The notes under the pieces are model-generated. The model saw only the letters and a list, made by a program, of their open reading frames with translations. It was not told where the DNA came from and searched no databases. A stretch of 64,000 bases of DNA from Hemerocallis citrina (lineage: Eukaryota; Streptophyta; Magnoliopsida; Asparagales; Asphodelaceae). The DNA lies in contig CM030358.1 of NCBI GenBank assembly GCA_017893485.1, positions 147,758,926-147,822,925 on the forward strand, read 5' to 3'. The translations under genes were made by a program, and so were the position numbers. This document shows positions 11,672-23,590 of the stretch, piece by piece (positions within the stretch are counted from its first letter, which is position 1; each line of letters begins with the position of its first letter).

Positions 11672-12948
11672 ATAGCCTTAGTAGATACAGGAGTTACTAA
11701 TTCACATATTAAATAAACAAATATAAAAATAACTGAATTAATGCCATTACAAAACTCATATTACTACGTAGGCTATTAGAATAATAGACATCCAATTGTA
11801 CATAAAATAATACTGCCACTGAGAATAAATGGTAGAAATGAAATTGTCACGCCCCGCTTCCCAAAAACACGGAATACGAGCACGTAACAAAAGCCCAGCG
11901 AATGATTATAATCATCCTTAAGCTGTTTCAGAAACCTTTGCAACACATCACAGGCAATATATCAGAGTCGGAAGCAAAAGGTGGAACCAACATGCAATAC
12001 TTGAAACAATTCACCAACAGAAATTTACTTGAAATCAAATACATTATTCCCAAATAAAATTCACAGTCTGAAAAAAAAAACAATATTCTGGGTCACATCG
12101 CCCAAATACAGATATTATCCAAATAAACCAAATACAAATAGTTCATTGTTCATGCAACAACTAATAAAAAGCAGAAAACAGAAATTCCAAGTTAATAAAT
12201 CCTTTCGCCATTACCATCAATGTAGCGCCCCGAATTTCTAATTAGATATCTTAGAAAATACGTGGCACAATCCCAGCGATCCACTTCAATATAATATTAA
12301 ACACAACCAACACCACTAAATTTTCCAATTTTTATTACATCAAACTTTTACATAGCACAGCGGAATTCAAACATCTCAACTCATAAATTTCTTTTATTTA
12401 CAACTCAAGATTATCTCAAATATGTCTTTACAAATTTACACAAAACTCTTAATAATTCAATTTATCTCAAAAAACCAACTCAAGCTTCCAACCTCCAACT
12501 CTAAGCAACAACCTGCAATATATGAGGCTAGAGATGATCCCTAACCCCCAAAACTAAAGGGGTTAGCCATAAATGGTGTGAGTGACATAAAAACAAACAA
12601 ACAACATAAATGAACATTAAGCATGGATTCTTAAACAACGTGTAATAAATAAGAATACATAAAATATGACGTAGCATGGAAACATGTAAACAACAAGTGA
12701 AACTAAACTAAGTGTTAAGTGTAGAAAGCAGGAAACCACAGGCATAAAACCAAGTCAAAAAAACACAAATTCTATATGCGGACTCTCTAATGCGTACTTG
12801 TCGAAGTCTATGCATCCCATTCTACATAGGTTCGGTGCAAGCCCTTAACGTCTTCACTTCATAGGGTTTAATCCCCCGTTATGCAACTAATCCTAACACG
12901 ATGACTACTACGAGATAAAGATAAACTGTGAGTATTAGCCCATGCCCC

Positions 12949-13209
12949 GATAATTCCGGAGATAGATCCCACACCACAGGTATTTTACCGTGATAATTCC
13001 GGAGATCATCCCACATCGAAAGCAATGACCTCATCACACGAATACCACATGGGCGTCGCCTCGACTCCGATAATTCCGGAGATCAATCCCACACCACAAG
13101 CAATTACCGTGATAATTTTGGAGATAATCCCACACCACAAGTATTCTACCGTGATAATTCCGGAGATATATCCCACACCACAAGTAATCTACCGTGATAA
13201 TTCCGGAGA
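12949..13209 (+). repeat. Six copies of GATAATTCCGGAGAT at about 42-bp period
   Basis: Copies start at 12949, 12992, 13069, 13111, 13153 and 13195 (the fourth reads TTTTGG), each followed by an ATCCCACACCACA stretch. The same array is at 20717-20977 in the other LTR. Each 15-mer holds the palindrome TCCGGA. Confidence 0.8.
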
Positions 13210-13591
13210 TTAAATCCCACATCTAAAGCCATACTGAGGTGCATAACTCATGTTCCCGTTCATCATATCACCACTAGTGCCTGTCCTTATTATTTGTGTG
13301 TTAATTAATTACTCAACGAATCTCCTAGAGTGGTGTACCCTACCGGCCTAAAATTAAAACTGAATAACTGAAATGCCTCAATGGGCCTCAACAAAATAAC
13401 TCAACACCGGTATACTAGGGTCACGCACCTCTAGAGACTCAAACTCAAATGTCTAAAGCAAAGTTCCACTAAACACAGTGGCTCAAATGAATGTCTTAAA
13501 TCAAATACTTAACTGAATATCTTAGAATAGACTGAATTGTCCGAGAACCAAACACTTAAGGAACACTCAAGTTACAAAACTCATCAGTACC

Positions 13592-13929
13592 AGTCGACTT
13601 ATACTGTAGTAAGTCGACTGTCCAGAGGACATTATCCAAAATTTTACAAAAATAAACTAAGTCATATGAGTCGACTTAAGAAGGCTTCGGTCGACTTGCC
13701 CGAGATAAATTCCAATAATTTTCACAAAATATTCTAAGTACATGAGTCGACTTAAAGGAGTTATAGGTCGACTGTACAGACAAGAAACTGACATAATTTT
13801 ACAAAATAAGTTCTGAGTACACCAGTCGACTGACAAGGGTCTCAGTCAGCTGTCCAGATCGGATTTTCAAAAGGCTAATGATACATCAGTAGGGTCGAAC
13901 CAGTCGACTGATAATTAGACCAGTCGGCT
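13592..13929 (+). repeat. Five regularly spaced pairs of AGTCGACT boxes
   Basis: Box pairs start at 13592/13612, 13669/13690, 13745/13766, 13824/13844 and 13902/13922. Members of a pair are 20-21 bases apart and pairs recur every 76-79 bases. The core GTCGAC is palindromic. The same set, with a few point changes, is in the other LTR (about 21360-21700). Confidence 0.8.
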
Positions 13930-15069
13930 GTCGGCCTACAATTTTCATAATTTAGGTATGAATATAATAATCAAAACTAGAGCTTTTCTAAAGATTCATT
14001 GTTTATGGAAATAGTTCGTATTCAGGAAAAATGACAATTCTCAACTAATCCTCATTATGGATATATTACTCAAAACATCAAATGTCAAAACTCAAGTTCT
14101 CATGTTCTAGATTACTAATTCTTTCGTTAGGGTTTCTCAATACTAAATTTCTTTCACAACTCTCAATAAAAATTTGACCTACATTATATAAGATCCAAAT
14201 GTTCATCATCCGATCATAGCCATACCCAAATCTTAATCATGCCTTTAGCAATACGATTTTATAAACAAAGATCTACTAATCATTCGTAGATTTCACAACA
14301 TGGTACAAACAACAATCATTATTCACATGAATCATACCACAATACAAGATCTATATCATTCACAATATCAAATCAAACAACATTGCCACTCGTATACATG
14401 GATCAAAAATAAGACAAAATTTATATCATTCACAAAACAAAACAAAACACACAATGTCACTCACCTTGAATTGAGAAAATCCACGAAAAAGCTTTCCTCT
14501 TTGCTAGATCCAAAAATTTTCTTGCTCCTCCAAAATCAATCTCAAAATTCTGTATATTGTAGCAATGACGGCTGGAAAAATTCTCTTAAATATCCAGGAG
14601 TGAATATTAGGGTTTTACCCACACTTTTGCAAAACAATCCTTTCCAAAATACAACTTACATATATAGGTTAGTCTTGGAAATTCAATCAAATTCATTTAA
14701 ATTAGGATTTAAAAGTAAAATATACTCATAAATCTCAATTGGTACTGTTCAAACGTCCAGAAAATACATTTTACATTTTAACCCCTAAAAATGGCAAATT
14801 TGCAAAAAGGTCCTTCTTTTCTCAAAATTTGCAAATAGTTCCAATTAATTTCAGAAAAATCTGGAAAAATACTAAATAAATTTCAAATATTAAATAATGA
14901 TTTCTCATGAAGAAAACTTGACTTTCAAACTTCTCATAAAAGTATTTGCACGTGTTTTGCACGTGTATGAAGATAAATTTTTCTGAAAATATTCATTAAA
15001 TTCTTCAAAAATCAATTTAAATTCATTTTCAAATATTTAAAATAATATTTGAAAATACAGGGTTCTACA

Positions 15070-15083
15070 TCACTCCCTCCTTA
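15070..15083 (-). other. Gypsy polypurine tract
   Basis: On the minus strand TAAGGAGGGAGTGA abuts the TGTAG start of the 3' LTR. Confidence 0.75.
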
Positions 15084-15270
15084 GAAGAGTTCTGTCCTCA
15101 GAACTACTACTAATGAGTCCAAACAACATATCAGCAAAGAAATCAACATCTCATAAATGGAAACATAATTCAAACAATTGCATATGACAACTCAATCAAA
15201 ATAGAAGAAATACAACTCAACTCAAAGTACCATTATTCAAAAGAATTATAATCACATAAAAGAAATACAC

Positions 15271-16389
15271 TCATACAAAAAGCTCAGGAAAATCCTTCTG
15301 CATGCGATCCTCTGGCTCCCAAGTAGCCTCCTCGAACTGCTGATTCCTCCACAGCACCTTGACCATAGGTATCACCTTGCTCCTAAGAACTTTCTCCCTA
15401 CGATCAACGATCTCAACAGGCCGTTCCTTGTAACTCAAGTTCACCTGTAATCCTTCAGGAATCTCTACCAACTGATGATTCTGATCTGGCACATACTTCC
15501 TCAACAATGACACATGGAATACATCATGCACTTGTGCCAACTCCTCTGGAAGCTTCAATCTATATGCTGTCTTGCCAATCCGCTCCACGATCCTGTATGG
15601 CTCAATATACCTTGGCGCCAACTTACCTCCCTTACCAAACCTGATCACTCCTTTGGTCGGAGACACCTTGAGGAAAACTGCATCCCCAACTTCAAACTCC
15701 AAGTCTCTTCGTCGAGTATCAGCATAACTCTTCTGCCGACTCTGAGCCTCGACCAACCTCTTGCGAATCAGCTGAATCTGCTCCGATGTCTGCTGCACGA
15801 TCTCAGGACCATATATCTGCCTCTCGCCAACCTCATACCAACAAACAGGTGTCCTGCACCTCCGCCCGTACAAAGCCTCATACGGTGCCATCCCAATACT
15901 TGCATGGTAACTATTGTTATAAGCAAACTCAACCAATGCCAAGTATCTCTCCCAACTACCACCGAAATCCATAACACAAGCCCTCAACATGTCTTCCAGC
16001 ACTCGATTCACCCTCTCCGTCTGACCATCGGTCTGTGGATGAAAAGCAGTACTGAAATCAGTTCTGGTGCCTAAAGCTGCTTGTAGGCTTTTTCAAAACC
16101 TTGAAGTGAACCTTGCATCTCTGTCGGAAACAATCGACACAGGAACTCCATGAAGTCTCACAATTTCACCAATGTACAACTCAGCCAATTTCTCCATCGA
16201 CCAAGTAATCTTCATGGCTAGAAAGTGAGCCGACTTAGTCAAACGGTCCACAACAACCCAAATCGAGTCATTGCCCTTCGAACTCCTCGACAAACCCGTG
16301 ATGAAATCCATATTGATATTCTCCCATTTCCACTCCGGAATGGGCAACGGCTGTAACAAACCTCCAGGTCTCTGATTTTCTGCTTTGAT
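15271..16389 (-). pseudogene. Gypsy integrase core and chromodomain-like end
   Basis: DDE integrase that inserts element DNA. The readable core has [39 protein letters not shown] (second Asp), and after a TGG-to-TGA type stop at about 16092 the TAFHPQTDGQTERVNRVLED block with the catalytic Glu. GPY/F-like and chromodomain-like sequence (KVLWRNQQFEEATWEPEDRM) closes at 15271. The upstream stop at 16390 replaces a Gln codon just after the zinc-binding CLTCQ motif. Confidence 0.85.
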
Positions 16390-18060
16390 CTACTGACAAG
16401 TCAGACACCTTGCCACGAAATCTGCCACATCCCTTTTCATACCAGACCACCAAAAGTGTTGTTTGATGTCCCTGTACATCTTCGTGCCTCCAGGATGAAC
16501 TGACAACAAGGTACTATGTGCTTCCTGCAAGATACTCTCTCTCAAATCTGCATTATCTGGAACACACAACCTCTCACCCAACCAAAGAATTCCATCTTGG
16601 ACACGAAACTCTGATAGTCTGCCCTCTGAAACCTGTTGCAACATCTTCTGAATCTCTGAGTCTGATTTCTGACCTTCCACAATCCTCTCTCTCAAGGACG
16701 GCTGCAACCTCAACTGAGCCAAAGACAGCCCTAAACCCTGTAGCACCACCTCGATACCTGCCTGATCAATCTCTGCTGCCAACTCACTTCGAGTAGTGAT
16801 CAAACTCGATAAACTACTCTTCTTGCTAAGTCCATCAGCCACCACATTCGCCTTGTCCGGGTGATACTTGATCTCAGGACGAATGTCTTCCAATACCTCC
16901 AACCACCTTCTCTGCCGAAGATTAAGATCCTTCTGTTGATAAATGTACTTCAGGCTCTTGTGGTCAGTGTACATATTGACCTTCTCACCATAAACATAAT
17001 GCCTCCACTGCTTCAAGGCATAAATGATAGCTGCTAGCTCCAAATCATGCGTCGGGTAATTCTTCTCATGTGGACGCAGTTGCCTCGAACCATAAGCAAT
17101 AATCCTGCCTTCTTGCATCAAGACACAACCCAAACCTCTGAGAGATGCATCACTGTAGATATCATAATCCTTCCCAGCTTGTGGCAAAGCTAAGATAGGT
17201 GCAGTAGTCAACCTTTCCTTTAACTCAAGGAAACTTTCCTCACACTTATCAGTCCATACAAATGCCACATTCTTCCGGGTCAAACCTGTCAAAGGAACTG
17301 CAATCTGAGAATAACCCTGGATAAATCTTCTGTAGTAACCAGCTAAACCCAAGAAACTTCTGACTTCCTTCACAGACGTTGGCCTGGGCCAATCCTTCAC
17401 TGCTTCAACTTTCTGAGGATCCGTAGCTACTCCCTCCTTAGAAAGGATATGACCAAGGAAAGCTACCTCAGACTTCCAAAACTCACACTTCGACAATTTG
17501 GCATACAAGCTATGCTCCTGCAATTTCTGTAATACCGCTGTCAAGTGCGTAGAATGATCCTCCTCCGACTTCGAATACACCAAGATATCGTCGATGAAAA
17601 CCACCACGAAGGAGTCAATAAATGGCCTCAAAACCCGATTCATCATATCCATAAAAACTGCTGGCGCATTCGTCAACCCGAATGGCATCACCAAAAACTC
17701 ATAGAGCCCATGACAAGTCCTGAAAGCTGTCTTACTCACATCTTCCTCCTTGACTCGAACCTGATGATACCCCGATCTCAAATCAATCTTCGAAAATACA
17801 GCTGCTCCTCGAAGCCTGTCGAACAAATCATCAATCTGCGGCAGTGGGTACTTGTTCTGAATAGTCACCCTATTCAACTCCCGGTAGTCAATGCACATCC
17901 TCATTGACCCATCCTTCTTCTTGACCAACAACACTGGCGCTCCCCATGGAGAAGAACTCGGCCTGATAAGCCCCTTGCTCAACAGCTCCTCAATCTGCTT
18001 CTTCACTTCATCTTGCTCTACAGGTGTCATTCTGTACAGAGCCTTGGAAATCGGCGCACT
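16390..18060 (-). pseudogene. Gypsy reverse transcriptase, RNase H and integrase zinc domain
   Basis: An open stretch of 546 codons starting at 18030. RT motifs: [50 protein letters not shown] (the IDD catalytic pair), and [12 protein letters not shown]. RNase [42 protein letters not shown] and TDHKSLKYI. The end carries the HHCC zinc-binding element ([17 protein letters not shown]...CLTCQ). A frameshift near 18060 separates it from the protease, so the polyprotein is dead although this segment is intact. Confidence 0.9.
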
Positions 18061-18660
18061 CCCGGCTGAACATTAATGCAAAACTCCACATCTCTCTGCG
18101 GCGGTAATTCTGGAAAATCATCCAAGAACACCTTAGGAAAATCTCGGACAACCGGAATGCCCTTGACTTCATCTGAAATTGCCATCTTGGATACCATTGC
18201 AGCCACCTTCGGAATCTTCTTCTTCCCTTGGAAAGTCATTGCGGGTCCACCTGGTGCTTTCACCAACACCTCCTTCTGCTTGCATTCAATTGTGGCATCA
18301 TATATTGCCATCCAATCAATGCCCACGATGACATCCACACCCAATACTTGTAGCTCGATCAAATCGATGCCGAACAACCTCCCACCAATCTCGATATCAT
18401 AGCCCTCGTAATATCGATCCGCAATCAACTCTTCACCTGACGGCGTTGCCACCGACAAAACCCTGCCTGGAAACAACTTAGGTTCCACACCTAAGATCCT
18501 TGCAAAATTTGGCGATACAAAAGTATGCGACGAACCAGTATCAAATAAAACCCTTGCCTTTATTCCATTAATTAAAACAACTCCTGTTACAATAAGAATG
18601 ATACTCAATCTTAAATTGTTCTCAAACAAAGGTTTTACTCATTACATTGATTTAAAATAA
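18061..18660 (-). pseudogene. Gypsy aspartic protease
   Basis: ARVLFDTGSSHTFVSPNFA (DTG triad, about 18545) and VIVGIDWMAIYDA (about 18310) are the retropepsin active site and closing motif of Ty3/gypsy elements. The last residues, at 18027-18060, are out of frame relative to the RT. Confidence 0.85.
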
Positions 18661-18663
18661 AAA

Positions 18664-18918
18664 TCAAAATTCTTGCATACCCTGTATTACATCTTCCGAG
18701 TTACCCGCATCCTCCTCGGTTAATGCAAATACTCGCCCTTGCCTCTGGAATTTGCTTCTACCCGAACCATCCTTCCTCAATTGTAGACAATGGGGCTGAG
18801 AATGTCCTGCCTGCCCACACTGGGAACAAATCTGTTTCGCCAACTTCGGACACGCTGACTTGTAATGTCCTGCCTCCTTGCAGTAATAACAAGTCACACC
18901 CTGAGTTGCAGGTGCCTT
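18664..18918 (-). pseudogene. Gypsy gag nucleocapsid, two zinc knuckles
   Basis: CYYCKEAGHYKSACP and CSQCGQAGHSQPHC are two C-x2-C-x4-H-x4-C knuckles that bind RNA. A TAG stop (about 18917) separates them from the upstream gag part. Confidence 0.9.
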
Positions 18919-19752
18919 CTACACCGGATCACTGAACTTGATCTGCTTTGTAGGGAATCCCTTCCCACAATGGCCTGATGCTGGCCTCTTGTTCCGGTTC
19001 CATGTTTCTTGCTTCTTCTGAAACTGGTCCATGTCCTCCTCAGTCATAGCCGCTCTCCTGACCAGCTTGTCGAACTGCCAGATACCCAACGGGATCATCC
19101 TCGACCTCAAGTTTGGCCTCAAGCCCTGCTCAAACTTTTTGGTCTTCTTCGCCTTGTCAGCAACCAACTCTGGTGCATACCTCGAAAGCTGAGCAAACTT
19201 GGTCTCATACTCCCGCACGGTCATGCTGCCCTACTGAAGGTTCAAGAACTCGGTCGCCTTCTTCTCCTGAACATCTAGGGGAAAGAAGCAATCTCTGAAC
19301 TCCTCCAGAAAAGCTTCCCAAGTCAACTGCTGATCTCCCAAAGTCCTCTTCAGCGACTCCCACCAGACACCAGCGTCCTTCTCTAGCTGCATCGTAGCCA
19401 ACTTCACCTTGCTGGCTGCCGGAGTCTCCAATACTTCGAAGATTGTCTCCATCCTCCTAATCCAATCATCAGCTGCGGTTGGATCAGATTGCCCCTCAAA
19501 GACTGGCGGCCTCATCCTCTTAAAGGACTCAATCTGCTTGATAGGGTCGGAGTTAACCAATCCCTGTCCAGCTCCATGATTCGGCTGCGGATTCTGCTGC
19601 TGATTCTGAGCTTGCGCCAAATTAAATGCCATTAGCGCATTCAGAGTCTGATATACCTTGGCGAATTCAGCCTCAAGGTCAATTCCCATTCCTCGAGAAC
19701 TACCAGATCCATCCTCATTGTTGCCACCATTCCTGGGCCTGGGTGCAACCAT
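18919..19752 (-). pseudogene. Gypsy gag capsid
   Basis: It starts at the Met at 19752. The matrix-like N-terminus is Gln/Asn-rich, followed by the retrotransposon gag core (FEGQSDPTAADDWIRRMETIFEV, WWESLKRTL, WEAFLEEFRDCFFP, MTVREYETKFAQLSRYAPELV). An in-frame TAG at about 19228, in place of a Gln codon, splits it. Confidence 0.85.
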
Positions 19753-19970
19753 TCTGAATACTACAAAATGAGGGAAAAGTTAGAGCATCACACACAATTC
19801 AAACTCACATCAATATCCTTTGGCAAAATCTCAATTATATCCCAAAGGTAAAATATCATGTTTCAGTTCTATGTGATACTCACTCTTTAATGTCCATACC
19901 TAGGTACTCACACACTAGTGTCAACACCTAGGTTATTTTTATGTCATGTTTAGTATTACTATTGAAGGAT

Positions 19971-19982
19971 GCTCTGATACCA
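19971..19982 (-). other. Gypsy primer-binding site (tRNA-iMet)
   Basis: TGGTATCAGAGC on the minus strand, five bases after the 5' LTR end, is complementary to the 3' end of initiator tRNA-Met. Confidence 0.9.
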
Positions 19983-19987
19983 ATCTC

Positions 19988-22906
19988 TGTAGCGCCCCGA
20001 ATTTCTAATAAGATATCTTAGAAAATACGTGGCACAATCCCAGCGATCCACTTCAATATAATATTAAACACAACCAACACCACTAAATTTTCCAACTTTT
20101 ATTATATCAAACTTTTACATAGCACAGCGGAATTCAAACATCTCAACTCATAAATTTCTTTTATTTACAACTCAAGATTATCTCAAATATGTCTTTACAA
20201 ATTTACACAAAACTCTTAATAATCCAATTTATCTCAAAAAACCAACTCAAGCTTCCAACCTCCAACTCTAAGCAACAACCTGCAACATATGAGGCTAGAA
20301 ATGATCCCTAACCCCCAAAACTAAAGGGGTTAGCCATAAATGGTGTGAGTGACATAAAAATAAACAAACAACATAAATGAACATTAAGCATGGATTCTTA
20401 AACAACGTGTAATAAATAAGAATACATAAAATATGATGTAGCATGGAAACATGTAAACAACAAGTGAAACTAAACTAAGTGTTAAGTGTAGAAAACAGGA
20501 AACCACATGCATAAAACCAAGTCAAGAAAACACAAATTCTATATGCAGACTCTCTAATGCGTACTTGTCGAAGTCTATACATCCCATTCTATATAGGTTC
20601 GGTGCAAACCCTTAACGTCTTCACTTCATAGGGTTTAATCTCCCGTTATGCAACTAATCCTAATACGATGACTACTACGAGATAAAGATAAACTGTGAGT
20701 ATTAGCCCATGCCCCGATAATTCCGGAGATAGATCCCACACCACAGGTATTTTACCGTGATAATTCCGGAGATCATCCCACACCGAAAGCAATGACCTCA
20801 TCACACGAATACCACATGGGCGTCGCCTCGACTCCGATAATTTCGGAGATCAATCCCACACCACAAGTAATTACCGTGATAATTTCGGAAATAATCCCAC
20901 ACCACAAGTATTCTACCGTGATAATTCCGGAGATATATCACACACCACAAGTAATCTACCGTGATAATTCCGGAGATTAAATCCCACATCTAAAGCCATA
21001 CTGAGGTGCATAACTCATGTTCCCGTTCATCATATCACCACTAGTGCCTGTCCTTATTATTTGTGTGTTAATTAATTACTCAACGAATCTCCTAGAGTGG
21101 TGTACCCTACCGGCCTAAAATTAAAACTGAATAACTGAAATGCCTCAATGGGCCTCAACAAAATAACTCAACACCGGTATACTAGGGTCACGCACCTCTA
21201 GAGACTCAAACTCAAATGTCTAAAGCAAAGTTCCACTAAACACAGTGGCTCAACTGAATGTCTTAAATCAAATACTTAACTGAATATCTTAGAATAGACT
21301 GAATTGTCCGAGAACCAAACACTCAAGGAACACTCAAGTTATAAAACTCATCAGTACCAGTTGACTTATACTGTAGTAAGTCGACTGTCCAGAGGACATT
21401 ATCCAAAATTTTACAAAAATAAACTAAGTCATATGAGTCGACTTAAGAAGGCTTCGGTCGACTTGCCCGAAATAAATTCCAATAATTTTCACAAAATATT
21501 CTAAGTACATGAGTCAACTTAAAGGAGTTATAGGTCGACTGTACAGACAAGAAACTGACATAATTTTACAAAATAAGTTCTGAGTACACCAGTCAACTGA
21601 CAAGGGTCTCAGTCAGCTGTCCAGATCGAATTTTCAAAAGGCTAATGATACATCAGTAGGGTCGTACCAGTCGATTGATAATTAGACCAGTCGGCTGTCG
21701 GCCTACAGTTTTCATAATTTAGGTCTGAATATAATAATCAAAACTGGAGATTTTCTAAAGATTCATTGTTTATAGAAATAGTTCGTATTCAGGAAAAATG
21801 ACAATTCTCAACTAATCCTCATTATGGATATATTACTCAAAACATCAAATGTCAAAACTCAAGTTCTCATGTTCTAGATTACTAATTCTTTCATTAGGGT
21901 TTCTCAATACTAAATTTCTTTCACAACTCTCAATAAAAATTTGACCTACATTATATAAGATCCAGATATTCATCATCCGATCATAGCCATACCCAAATCT
22001 TAATCATGCCTTTAGCAATACGATTTTATAAACAAAGATCTACTAATCATCCGTAGATTTCACAACATGGTACAAACAACAATCATTATTCACATGAATC
22101 ATACCACAATACAAGATCTATATCATTCACAATATCAAATCAAACAACATTGCCACTCGTATACATGGATCAACAATAAGACAAAATTTATATCATTCAC
22201 AATATCAAATCAAACAACATTGCCACTCGTATACATGGATCAACAATAAGACAAAATTTATATCATTCACAAAACAAAACAAAACACACAATGTCACTCA
22301 CCTTGAATTGAGAAAATCCACGAAAAAGCTTTCCTCTTTGCTAGATCCAAAAATTCTCTTGCTCCTCCAAAATCAATCTCAAAATTCTGTATATTGTAGC
22401 AATGACGGCTGGAAAAATTCTCTTAAATATCCAGGAGTGAATATTAGGGTTTTACCCACACTTTTGCAAAACAATCCTTTCCAAAATACAACTTACATAT
22501 ATAGGTTAGTCTTGGAAATTCAATCAAATTCATTTAAATTAGGATTTAAAAGTAAAATATACTCATAAATCTCAATTGGTACTATTCAAACGTCCAGAAA
22601 ATATATTTTACATTTTAACCCCTAAAAATGGCAAATTTGCAAAAAGGTCCTTCTTTTCTCAAAATTTGCAAATAGTTCCAATTAATTTCAGAAAAATCTG
22701 GAAAAATACTAAATAAATTCCAAATATTAAATAATGATTTTTCATGAAGAAAACTTGACTTTCAAACTTCTCATAAAAGTATTTGCACGTGTTTTGCACG
22801 TGTATGAAGATAAATTTTTCTGAAAATATTCATTAAATTCTCCAAAAATAAATTTAAATTCATTTTCAAATATTTAAAATAATATTTGAAAATACGGGGT
22901 TCTACA
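19988..22906 (-). mobile_element. Gypsy LTR, right copy (5' LTR in element sense), 2919 bp
   Basis: Same as the left LTR, but with an extra tandem unit of about 70 bp (CAATATCAAATCAAACAACA block) near 22130-22265, present once at 14360. This explains most of the length difference. Confidence 0.9.
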
Positions 22907-23412
22907 ATCAAGCAGCTGTCCAACCTGATCTGCAATCAGTAATTTGCAGGAGAAAAAGAAAAGGAGAAAACAGGTACCCGTCAATGGCAAGTTCGGGTCA
23001 CAAATAGAGTAGGATACAAGCACATGGAATAACTAACTAAAACATGTCATAATGCATCAACAGTAATATCTAGCATGGTATCCTAATAGTATAGTTGTTT
23101 TATGTCTAAGACAGTGTCATAAGGTATCTAACAGTCTCTAGTACAGTATCTCAGTATCTCAGTGAATCAGGATAACAGTATATCAGTATCAGTCCAACAG
23201 TCTCAGTATAACAGTCTCAGTCTAGCAGTATCAGTCTAACGGTATCAGTTTATGTTCTTACAGTCTTGTGTGATTACTATCTAGGTAGCACTTCATGCGC
23301 CATACTTTTATCACATGATTGCTACATTCAAAACAATTTTGTTTGTAGATTTCGTAGGGGACATTATAGGGCAGTGTACTTAAGTATCAGTAACAGTAAC
23401 AGTAGCAATAAC

Positions 23413-23590
23413 AGTTCGAACCTAGTGGTCCGCCTCCGAGTACACCTTCCTATAGGGAAGTGTGCAGTCAGGTAATCAGTAACAGTAACAGTCCGAACCT
23501 AGTGGTCCGTCTCCGAGTACACCTTCCTATAGGGAAGCATGTAGTCAGGTAATCAGTAACAGAACAGTTCGAACCCATAGGTCTGCCTCA
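23413..23590 (+). repeat. Three tandem units of about 77 bp in the solo LTR
   Basis: Units starting at 23413, 23490 and 23566 share AGT(T/C)CGAACC, then CTCCGAGTACACCTTCCTATAGG; the third is diverged. The second solo LTR has different minisatellites in the matching area. Confidence 0.7.

Larger units (their letters stand above)
12221..15069 (-). mobile_element. Gypsy LTR, left copy (3' LTR in element sense), 2849 bp
   Basis: It matches 19988-22906 along its whole length and starts TGTAGCGCCCCG. Open frames inside it (for example near 14300) recur at the same place in the other LTR and have no domain. Confidence 0.9.
12221..22906 (-). mobile_element. Complete Ty3/gypsy chromovirus-like element (Tekay/Del type), 10.7 kb
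   Basis: Two long LTRs (12221-15069 and 19988-22906) with inverted ends TGTAG/CTACA, a tRNA-iMet primer-binding site, a polypurine tract, and gag-protease-RT-RNase H-integrase on the minus strand. The integrase ends in a chromodomain-like VLWRNQQFEEATWEPE block, which with the LTR length suggests the Tekay/Del clade. The LTRs differ at scattered sites, roughly 2 % by eye over the first 700 bases, mainly C/T changes, so the insertion is young but defunct. It inserted into the solo LTR. Confidence 0.9.
12216..22911. repeat. Target-site duplication ATCAA of the gypsy element
   Basis: ATCAA at 12216-12220 and 22907-22911 immediately flank the two outer LTR ends, TGTAG and CTACA. Confidence 0.9.

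Noticed and set aside
12949..13209. CRISPR-like array of 15-mers
   Set aside because: Repeats are short, spacers are themselves repeated, the DNA is a plant LTR, and no cas genes exist.
14300..14731. 143-codon ORF on the plus strand
   Set aside because: It lies in the gypsy LTR, opposite to the element's sense. The other LTR copy has it split, and no domain is present.
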